Assembly (NCBI GenBank): GCA_964649745.1
Contig: CAZYQI010000004.1
Location: 81,733 to 145,732 of the forward strand
From: CAZEHS01 sp964649745
GTDB lineage: Bacteria; Bacillota; Clostridia; Peptostreptococcales; Acidaminobacteraceae
Reading direction: 5' to 3'
Length of the DNA: 64,000 bases
Under the pieces are notes generated by a model, which saw only the letters and a list, made by a program, of their open reading frames with translations, did no database searches and was not told the origin of the DNA. Shown in pieces: positions 57,291 through 64,000 of the stretch (position 1 is the first letter of the stretch; each line of letters opens with the position of its first letter). The translations under genes and the position numbers were made by a program.

Positions 57291-60050
57291 TCACATTCGC
57301 TCTGTGTTGGTTTTATCCCCTGCTCTGAAAATGCTCTCCACATCAAGAATCATCGATACCTTTCCATCACCCAAGATGGATGCCCCCGAAAGAAAGCTCA
57401 AGCCCGCGAACTCGCTACCCAAGGGTTTGGCAACAACCTCCTGCCTTCCAATAACCGCTCGGACCGGCAACGCTCTGAACTTTTGCTCCAGCTCAATCAC
57501 CACAATCATCTTCTCCTCATCCTGAGACTCATCCCTCAGAAGGCCAAAGACATCCCATATAGGGATCACGCTCATGATATCGTTTCTGACCTTCAGCATG
57601 GACTTATCGCCCCTCACACTGACCCACTGCTCCTCAGTGGGTTTGAAAAACTCCTTGATGTAAATGGTAGGAATGATGTATCGGTTCCCATAGATGTTAA
57701 CGATGGTTCCATTAACCACCGCCAGGTTGAGAGGGATTTTCAATCTGAACGTGGAGCCCTGCCCCTTGTTGCTGTGAATCTCCACCCGTCCTCCCATTTT
57801 ATTGATCTCCGTCTCAACCACGTTCATTCCCACTCCGCGGCCGGAAATGTTATTGATGCTTTCCTGTGTGGAAAAGCCCGGCAGAAAGATGAACCGGACA
57901 ATCTCCTCCGGTGAATAGTTTGCCTGAGGGTCCACCAGGTTCATATCTCGGGCCTTCTTGAGAATGCGTTCGTGGTCCAGGCCCTTGCCGTCGTCTATAA
58001 TTTCAATATAGATGCTTCCCCGCTTGCTGTATGCGCTCAGCGACACATGCCCCGCAGGACTCTTGCCCCCTTCGATGCGTTCCTGTTCAGATTCAATTCC
58101 GTGGGAAACCGCATTGCGTACAAGATGCATAAGGGGATCCATCAGCTTGTCTGTCACACTCCTGTCGATCTCGGTATCCTCACCATACAGGTTGATCTCA
58201 ACGTTTTTCTGAAGCTCGGAGGCGGTGTCTCTGCCTATGCGCATCAGCTTTTGGAAGGTCTGCTTCAGGGAGATCATGCGAAGAGACATCGACAGATTTT
58301 GAATATCCTTTATAATCTTGGATGTTCGCATCAGGTTGCTCATGTAGCGGTCATCTTCCCCTACTCTTCCAACGGTATCCTGTTCAAAGAGGGAATGAAG
58401 GATCAACAGTTCCCCCAGCATATCCACCAGGGTGTCCACCTTTTGGGTGGGAATCCGTATAAATGTCACATCTGCAGCACCGGGGCCGCCCTTTTGCTTG
58501 CCCTTTTGTTCATCCTGCATCCGCAGGGAGCCCACCACATCTTCTGCCTTAAGCCTGCCTTCCTTAATGGCAACCTGGCCTATCATAAGATCTTTGAAAT
58601 GATCCTTTTGATGCTCCAGCAGGGTTTCAACCTCTTCTCCGCTGAGCATGCCCTGCTCCACGAAAATTTCACCCAGCTTTTTTTCGCAACGTTCTTCCTT
58701 CGCGTGCAAGTTGACCGTGTTTTCCGGTTCAGCAGAAAAATGTTTCTTCTCCAGCATGTCCAAATGTTCATCTACCACGCTTAAGAAAAGGCTGTCTTCT
58801 TCTATTCCAGGGGTATCCAGGACCAGCTTGATAAACCCGCTGGACTTCAAAAGGATATCCACAATGTAATTGCCCAGGCTGATTCTCCCCTTGCGGTAGT
58901 CCTCAAGGACAATCTCCATATACCCGGATATTCTCTGAATCAGTGCATTTTCGTAAAAGTCGGACAAGCCCCTGATGGTGTGAAAATACTTGTATAGCGT
59001 ATAGGCCGCCTGTTGGTCGAAGGGGTCTGTTTCCAGAACCATGGCACTGATTTCAATTTTATCGATCTGCTCTTTTACCGCAGCAAGGTATTGATAATTA
59101 AACCCCTTGTTCCCCATGGGGGATTCACCGATAGTCTTCTTTTCCGCAGGGAGAGACTGAACATGATCCCCGGCAACATCCACCGCAACCGACCGTCTTG
59201 ACATATGAAGAGTCAGCTGATTTTTATCCAGATCCTCTTTGGCAATATTCAGCGGTTCAGCATACACCGTTTCTATTTCGGAGATGGTATTCACGCCGGA
59301 GGCAATTTCTTTTCCATCTTCATCGGTAAGGACAACGGCGTACAAATCCGTTCCGTTAAAGATGAAAGACCCATTCTTGAATGCGTCCAATGAAGGCTTG
59401 TCAGGTATGGACGCAAGAACAGAACCGTGTTTTTCCAATTCGTCAAATACCATGAAAACCCTTACGCCTCTGAGCATGCAGGTGTTTTCAATTCTTACAC
59501 GTACCACCAAAGCCATGCTTCCCGTGTTTAAGGCATCCTTCAACACCATCAGCTCATTTTTCCCCAGAATCAGTTCCTGATGCGCCTCGTTCTCTTGGCT
59601 TTGCTCCGGAGTTTCGGATACGTGCTGGCTATCGAAAGATTTGCTCTCAACAGGCATCACCGGCGGAAGGGATTTTTGCTCCAGAAACAGCCTCAGCTTG
59701 TTCCGAAGAACTTCTATCTCAATGTCGTCATCGCTTTCCCGCCGGGCAAGGGAGTCCATACAGCCCGCTAAAAAATCATGGCACTCAAAAAGAAGCTCAA
59801 TGATTTCCTTATTGGCCTGAAATTTGGATGATCTCAAATCCTGCAGCAGATCCTCCATGGCGTGGGTCAGTTCCTGGACCCTTAAGAATCCCATGGAGCC
59901 GGAGGAGCCTTTAATGGTATGAGCTGCGCGGAAGATCATGTTCAGCAGCTCACCATTCTTCGGATCTTTCTCCAGCTTCATCAGCGCTTCGTCCATGGTT
60001 TCCAAGTGCTCTCTGGCCTCAACCAGGTAAATGTCCATGTACTCTTTCAT
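57291..60050 (-). CDS. cheA: Chemotaxis histidine kinase CheA with extra Hpt-like and MshEN-like segments
   Basis: A 919-residue CheA, longer than the usual 650-700. P1 Hpt (1-105) has phospho-His44 in RAAHTIKGSSG. A middle region (about 165-290) is of unknown fold. At about 310-440 lies a second Hpt-like domain with YKYFHTIRGLSDF (His357), which could be active or structural. At about 456-512 KLGEIFVEQGMLSGEEVETLL and a following repeat resemble the MshEN/GspE N-terminal domain, which binds c-di-GMP in MshE. Then come the dimer domain, the HATPase (N box LVRNAVSHGIE, GRGVGMNVV) and a CheW-like P5 domain. It follows cheR by 13 bases. It would phosphorylate CheY and CheB. Confidence 0.92.
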   Translation of the reverse strand: MKEYMDIYLVEAREHLETMDEALMKLEKDPKNGELLNMIFRAAHTIKGSSGSMGFLRVQELTHAMEDLLQDLRSSKFQANKEIIELLFECHDFLAGCMDSLARRESDDDIEIEVLRNKLRLFLEQKSLPPVMPVESKSFDSQHVSETPEQSQENEAHQELILGKNELMVLKDALNTGSMALVVRVRIENTCMLRGVRVFMVFDELEKHGSVLASIPDKPSLDAFKNGSFIFNGTDLYAVVLTDEDGKEIASGVNTISEIETVYAEPLNIAKEDLDKNQLTLHMSRRSVAVDVAGDHVQSLPAEKKTIGESPMGNKGFNYQYLAAVKEQIDKIEISAMVLETDPFDQQAAYTLYKYFHTIRGLSDFYENALIQRISGYMEIVLEDYRKGRISLGNYIVDILLKSSGFIKLVLDTPGIEEDSLFLSVVDEHLDMLEKKHFSAEPENTVNLHAKEERCEKKLGEIFVEQGMLSGEEVETLLEHQKDHFKDLMIGQVAIKEGRLKAEDVVGSLRMQDEQKGKQKGGPGAADVTFIRIPTQKVDTLVDMLGELLILHSLFEQDTVGRVGEDDRYMSNLMRTSKIIKDIQNLSMSLRMISLKQTFQKLMRIGRDTASELQKNVEINLYGEDTEIDRSVTDKLMDPLMHLVRNAVSHGIESEQERIEGGKSPAGHVSLSAYSKRGSIYIEIIDDGKGLDHERILKKARDMNLVDPQANYSPEEIVRFIFLPGFSTQESINNISGRGVGMNVVETEINKMGGRVEIHSNKGQGSTFRLKIPLNLAVVNGTIVNIYGNRYIIPTIYIKEFFKPTEEQWVSVRGDKSMLKVRNDIMSVIPIWDVFGLLRDESQDEEKMIVVIELEQKFRALPVRAVIGRQEVVAKPLGSEFAGLSFLSGASILGDGKVSMILDVESIFRAGDKTNTERM

Positions 60051-60063
60051 ACAAGCACCTTCT

Positions 60064-60876
60064 TCATTTAATGTATATGGTCGGCTTCACATACTTGAAT
60101 CGATGGGTTTTGCCGTTAAGCGTTTCCGAAAGACCCACGATGAAAAGACCCCCTGGCACAAGCACATCATAGAACTTATTCACAAGCCTCTCCTGGGTTT
60201 CCTTGTTAAAATAGATCATGACGTTTCTGCAAAAGATAATGTCGAACTGGTTTTTAAACGGAAACGGGTTCATGAGGTTAAAGAGCCTGAAGGTTACCAT
60301 ATCTTGGACTGAATCCTTCACACGATACCCGAAGCCCTCTTTCTGAAAGTACTTCAGAAGATACAGCTTTGAGATATCCTTCTCAATATCTCGTCCATAG
60401 TAGCCACGCAACGCCTTTGAAAGCACCTCGTTATTGATATCCGTAGCAAGGATTCTGATATTCTTGCTTTCGATAAAGCTCATGCACTCCAACAGTGTAA
60501 TGGCCAGGGTGTACGGCTCTTCCCCGGTGGAGCAGGCCGCACTCCAAACCCGTATCTGCTTGCTTTTCTGCACCCTGGGATTATTGCTGAAAATCATCTT
60601 CTGCTCGTCCCGGAGAAAATCAAAATGGGTATTTTCCCGAAAGAACTCTGTCTTGTTGGTGGTAATCTCATTTATAAAACCGGTATAGATATCCTTGTCT
60701 CTTCTTTTGTTCAACACATCGAAGTAATCATCAAATGAATCGATATTGTTCCGCGCCATTTGCTTCATCAGCTTTATCTTCAGGGTATCTTTCTTTTCGT
60801 CTCCCAGGTGAATTCCAAGGTTCTTGTGGATAAACCCCCTAAAGGCTTCAAACTGTTCCATGCTGAAGTTGTTCAT
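60064..60876 (-). CDS. cheR: Chemoreceptor methyltransferase CheR
   Basis: A 270-residue SAM-dependent methyltransferase that methylates receptor glutamates. The N-terminal helical domain (MEQFEAFRGFIHKNLGIHLGDEKK) is followed by the catalytic part with TTNKTEFFREN, the SAM motif VWSAACSTGEEPYTLA, ILATDIN, and FCRNVMIYF. ATG 60876 has GAGGAG; the longer frame before it is not coding. It is between mcp and cheA. Confidence 0.95.
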   Translation of the reverse strand: MNNFSMEQFEAFRGFIHKNLGIHLGDEKKDTLKIKLMKQMARNNIDSFDDYFDVLNKRRDKDIYTGFINEITTNKTEFFRENTHFDFLRDEQKMIFSNNPRVQKSKQIRVWSAACSTGEEPYTLAITLLECMSFIESKNIRILATDINNEVLSKALRGYYGRDIEKDISKLYLLKYFQKEGFGYRVKDSVQDMVTFRLFNLMNPFPFKNQFDIIFCRNVMIYFNKETQERLVNKFYDVLVPGGLFIVGLSETLNGKTHRFKYVKPTIYIK

Positions 60877-61005
60877 CCTGATCTCCTCAATCCCCATGGA
60901 TAATACAGCGTCATGCAAAGGGGCGCTTTGCTGCGATACGTCCATTTGCCAACAAAGCGCCACCTTCTCTCATTTGAAACACTTCCAGCTTATCGCGGCT
61001 GAATT

Positions 61006-62643
61006 TTAAAAGTCATTGGTATCATCATCCAGGGGAATGATGTCTTCCGGATCGATGACCCTCGTTTTTCCCTTGTCCTCGCTGTAGCTGGATGTTTTGC
61101 TGATAAGCTTGGGTTTGGCAGGGCTCTTCAGATGCCGGTCAGAGGATCCATGATTTTTCCCCATGGACTTGCCTCCAGGTCTGCTGGCCTGACTGTATCG
61201 TTCACCCTCCGCATCCTGGCCGTTTACCAGCATCAGCAACTGCCGCACAATGTCCTGCAGAGCCATTGACTGTGAGCTCAGCTCTTCGGAGGAAGCGGCA
61301 CTTTCTTCAGCGGTAGCGGCATTTTCCTGAGTAACCTTTTCCATTTGTGAAATAGCCTTGTTCACCTGAAGGATGCCCTGGGCCTGTTCCTGACTGGCTG
61401 CCGCTATCTCGTCCATCAACTCATTAACTTTTTTGGCCTGGATGGTTATTTCGGCCAATGACTCGCCAACCCGTTTCGTCACCTCTACCCCTCTGTTGGA
61501 AAGGCTGATGTTCCGTTCAATAATCTCTTCTGTATCCTTGGCTGCCTGTGCACTGCGCTGAGCCAGGTTTCGAACCTCCTCGGCCACTACGGCGAAGCCC
61601 ATACCCGCTTCCCCTGCCCGGGCCGCCTCAACTGCGGCATTCAATGCCAGAATATTGGTCTGGAAAGCTATTTCATCAATGACCTTAATGATCTTGGCAA
61701 TCTGATCGCTGGATTTTTTGATCTCTGCCATGGCTGTGGACATTTCCACCATTTCCGAGTTGCCCTTATCCGCAAAGTTCTTGGTCTGTCCGGCCAGCAG
61801 AGCCGCCTGCTTGGTGTTTTCCGTATTCTGCTGGATCATGGAGGAGGACTCCTCCAGAGTGGACGAGGTTTCCTCCAGGGCGGAAGCCTGCTCGGAATTT
61901 GCCTCTGCCAAGCGCTGGCTGGCGTCGGACAATTGCTCGGAGGCAGCCGTCACCTGCATGGACCCCTCGTTCAGGTTGCCCGAAATACCGTTGATTGGTT
62001 TGGTAATGCTCCGGGTGAGGAAAATGGCCATAACCACTCCAAAAGCAATGGCAAATACGGAGAGGGAGATGACCAGAATCATGGTGGTGCCGTAGCTGCT
62101 CTTGGCCATGGCTACATTGTCGGCCACCTGCTGCTGACGGAATTCCACCATGGCCAGGATGGCTTCTGTCATCTTGGCATTGGCAGGGGATGCGGAGGAA
62201 ACCAGAATGGCTCGGGCCTCCTCAGCCTTATTGGCAAGCCCCAAAGCAGCAACCTCATTGTCAATGGGCTTGGCCGCTTCAATGGCGGTCTTCAGATCGT
62301 TATAAAGCTGACGGCCCTTATCCGTGTTGATAACCTTATCCAGCTCGGCCATCATGGCGTCCAGTTCCTTCCATGCCTTTTGCAGGCGGTCATTGTCACC
62401 CTGCATGGTGGCCATATCGGTATCGATAATCAGATTTCGTACCTCCCGGCGTACTGCATCCACCCGGAGGTTCATTTCATAGGCGTTTATCAGCTTTGCC
62501 ACATTATCATCGCTGATGGTGGTCAACCGGGCCTGTATCTGTCCGAGATTATAGATAGACACCGCCGCAATTGCAATAATCATAATAATCAGAAGCCCAA
62601 ACCCAATACCGAGTTTCTGTGAAAGTTTTCGATTCTTCAGCAT
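61006..62643 (-). CDS. Methyl-accepting chemotaxis protein, 4HB type
   Basis: A 545-residue receptor with a membrane helix at about 13-35, a four-helix bundle sensor (4HB_MCP, 40-185), a second membrane helix (about 190-212), HAMP and a cytoplasmic signalling domain with the tip EIAFQTNILALNAAVEAARAGE. Candidate methylation sites sit in the ASALEETSSTLEE and ATAEESAASSEE stretches. The C-terminal 60 residues form a flexible tail without the NWETF pentapeptide. ATG 62643 overlaps the end of cheW. As the only receptor in the operon it probably is the dedicated input. Confidence 0.95.
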   Translation of the reverse strand: MLKNRKLSQKLGIGFGLLIIMIIAIAAVSIYNLGQIQARLTTISDDNVAKLINAYEMNLRVDAVRREVRNLIIDTDMATMQGDNDRLQKAWKELDAMMAELDKVINTDKGRQLYNDLKTAIEAAKPIDNEVAALGLANKAEEARAILVSSASPANAKMTEAILAMVEFRQQQVADNVAMAKSSYGTTMILVISLSVFAIAFGVVMAIFLTRSITKPINGISGNLNEGSMQVTAASEQLSDASQRLAEANSEQASALEETSSTLEESSSMIQQNTENTKQAALLAGQTKNFADKGNSEMVEMSTAMAEIKKSSDQIAKIIKVIDEIAFQTNILALNAAVEAARAGEAGMGFAVVAEEVRNLAQRSAQAAKDTEEIIERNISLSNRGVEVTKRVGESLAEITIQAKKVNELMDEIAAASQEQAQGILQVNKAISQMEKVTQENAATAEESAASSEELSSQSMALQDIVRQLLMLVNGQDAEGERYSQASRPGGKSMGKNHGSSDRHLKSPAKPKLISKTSSYSEDKGKTRVIDPEDIIPLDDDTNDF

Positions 62644-63125
62644 AGTCCTTCCTCCTTGTCTATCTTCTTCAGCAGCGCGATATCTCCATGGTCCAGCACA
62701 TTCTGAATGTCCACCAGCAGGATAACCTTCCCTTTCACCTTCCCCATTCCGATAAGAAACTCAACATCGCTTCCGGCATCATACTGCGGAGGCGGCTCAA
62801 TCTCCGATTTTTGTATATTCAGCACCTCGGATACGGCATCCACCACAACCCCCATCTGACGCTTGCTGTCCGCCGTGGCGATCTCTGCCACAATGATACA
62901 CGTTCGAGAATTATACTCCCGTTCATCAAATCCAAATTTGAGTCTGAGATCCATGATTGGGATGATTTTTCCCCGTAGATTGATAACGCCCTTCAGAAAA
63001 ACCGGCATCTTGGGTATGGTGGTAATGTCCATAATTCTAATAATTTCTTTTACGCTTTGTATGGGAACTCCATATTCTTCCGCTCCCAGATGGAAAATTA
63101 AATATTTTCCGCCACTCGCTATCAT
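62637..63125 (-). CDS. cheW: CheW-type coupling protein
   Basis: A 162-residue CheW domain: GGKYLIFHLGAEEYGVPIQSVKEI at the start, FLKGVINLRGKIIPIMDLRLKFG in the middle and VVDAVSEVL, which are all family marks. It links receptors to CheA. It is the first gene of the operon, and its stop overlaps the mcp start by 7 bases. A GGAGG site precedes ATG 63125. Confidence 0.95.
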   Translation of the reverse strand: MIASGGKYLIFHLGAEEYGVPIQSVKEIIRIMDITTIPKMPVFLKGVINLRGKIIPIMDLRLKFGFDEREYNSRTCIIVAEIATADSKRQMGVVVDAVSEVLNIQKSEIEPPPQYDAGSDVEFLIGMGKVKGKVILLVDIQNVLDHGDIALLKKIDKEEGLC

Positions 63126-63499
63126 TCCGCCACCTTCCTCCTTGTTTTGTCACGCAGCAGATCCTGATTTTAACGCATTTGCATACTTTCCAGCCCGCCG
63201 TCCAACCAGCCACTGTAATGCCCGATTGCGTATTCAAAATATTCAGACAAATGCATCTCCAGATTATTTATACACCAATTATCGAACACTATTCATGACC
63301 GTACTTTTTTTTATTTATCAACACCGCCCCCCTGCTTCACATTTCTCTCAAAAGCCTCTGTCTATCCCAATTGCAAACATTATTCCGTTGATAATTCCCT
63401 CCGGGTACTAGTTGTAAATCAAAATATTCTTTTGTTAGAACCGCTCTATCCAGGGTATGAGTGCAACAACACACAGGACGGATTCCCCGAGAGGAATGG
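63126..63499. other. Divergent intergenic region between cheW and the cheY-like gene
   Basis: 374 bases without a gene. It must hold the promoters of the che operon (minus) and the cheY-like gene (plus). On the plus strand TTGTTA (63432-63437), 18 bases, TATGAG (63456-63461) is a weak candidate. On the minus strand no convincing pair was found; AT-rich text around 63255-63310 is the likely area. No riboswitch was recognised. Confidence 0.5.
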
Positions 63500-63862
63500 A
63501 TGGAAATGACCCGCATACTGATCGTTGACGATTCACCCCTAATGAGACAATCCCTGAAAAAAATACTCGTCAGCCATGGCTATGAAGTGCTTGGCGAAGC
63601 TGAGAACGGCAGTGTCGCCCTTGAAAAATTCAAGCAGCTAAAGCCGGACCTGGTAACTCTGGACATTTCAATGCCCGAGATGGATGGTCTGACAACACTG
63701 AAGGAGATTCGAAAACTGGATGATACATGCAAGATCGTCATGATCTCCGGCTCCGGCGATGAGACCAACATCCGAAAGGCCATCGCCCTTGGGGCTAATG
63801 ATTTTGTTCTGAAGCCATTTATCGAAGAAATGGTTATCAAGAAGCTGAAGAAGATCGTGTGA
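63500..63862 (+). CDS. CheY-like response regulator
   Basis: A 120-residue single receiver domain, close to classic CheY: acidic pair DD near residue 10, phospho-Asp in VTLDISMPEMDG, Thr/Ser in MISGSGD and Lys in VLKPFIEE. ATG 63500 has GAGAGG 5 bases upstream; the frame is open to 63461 and a second ATG at 63506 is possible. It is transcribed away from the che operon and may be the motor-output CheY, with the CheY inside the operon having another role. Confidence 0.92.
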   Translation: MEMTRILIVDDSPLMRQSLKKILVSHGYEVLGEAENGSVALEKFKQLKPDLVTLDISMPEMDGLTTLKEIRKLDDTCKIVMISGSGDETNIRKAIALGANDFVLKPFIEEMVIKKLKKIV

Positions 63863-63953
63863 TGCTTGCGTATACAATGCAACGGAAAAACTCCGGCCGG
63901 GAGGATGATCTCATACAAACCCTACCCAGACGAGGATTTTCAGGCCAATCAGG

Positions 63954-63994
63954 ACCACCCGTCTAACGGGTGGTTTGCTTAGCCCTATAAGGGC
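63954..63994 (+). repeat. Two adjacent hairpins at the right edge, terminator or mobile-element end
   Basis: A 9-bp stem ACCACCCGT/ACGGGTGGT (63954-63974) followed by TTTGCTT, then a 4-bp stem GCCC/GGGC (63982-63994). The first could end the cheY-like transcript. The pair also recalls the folded ends of IS200/IS605-type elements. The window stops at 64000, so this cannot be decided. Confidence 0.4.
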
Positions 63995-64000
63995 CTACTA

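Overview
The window looks like chromosomal DNA of a Gram-positive, probably anaerobic and amino-acid-using member of the Bacillota (class Clostridia). The evidence is: strong AGGAGG-type ribosome sites, a sortase-anchored LPXTG surface protein, a Gram-positive-type LexA box before dinB, a CsoR copper sensor with its operators, three tandem Spo0A-like boxes, a Gram-positive style Tad pilus locus without a secretin, and a histidine-degradation operon. No rRNA, tRNA, CRISPR array or intact transposon was seen.

Layout. 1-1.2 kb: end of a membrane protein and a TPR lipoprotein. 1.2-6.4 kb (minus): a YkpA/YbiT-type ABC-F ATPase, then a serine operon (class V aminotransferase, serA, DUF1015 protein). 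6.9-11.9 kb (minus): hutU-ftcD-hutI-fchA, which moves the formimino group of histidine onto tetrahydrofolate. 12.1-14.8 kb (plus): MgtC-like protein, Hpt protein, a c-di-GMP-I riboswitch before a secreted transglutaminase-like protein, and a YefM/YoeB toxin-antitoxin pair whose promoter lies inside a perfect palindrome. 14.9-19.8 kb (minus): a second c-di-GMP-I riboswitch with terminator, a BTAD (SARP-like) regulator with a degenerate GGDEF-like tail, a small protein and an LPXTG adhesin. 20.1 kb: a cold-shock gene.

20.4-41.0 kb (minus): one very long, tightly packed Tad (type IVc) pilus locus holding two complete core sets (TadZ, TadA, TadB, TadC twice), an Flp pilin, several TadE/TadG-like pseudopilins, three prepilin peptidases, a Ser/Thr kinase fused to a ParA-like domain, an FHA protein, and at its end a protein that joins an Flp-type prepilin segment to a papain-like hydrolase domain. 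This locus is the most unusual part of the window.

41-53.5 kb: dapB, a cluster of response-regulator/histidine-kinase/HDOD proteins, dinB, threonine aldolase, a TetR regulator, a DUF155 protein, copZ-csoR, a palindromic MITE-like repeat, a YkgJ-type protein, and thiD behind a TPP riboswitch. 53.7-63.9 kb: a GGDEF-EAL protein and a chemosensory operon (cheW, mcp, cheR, cheA, cheY, cheD, cheB) with a divergent cheY-like gene.

How it fits together: cyclic di-GMP appears to be the common thread. A GGDEF-EAL enzyme sits after the che genes, CheA carries an MshEN-like segment, and two c-di-GMP riboswitches control surface or secreted proteins. This suggests a switch between attachment and movement that uses Tad pili, an adhesin and a chemosensory array. 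That link is inference from gene content. No function was tested, and family names rest on recognising motifs by eye.
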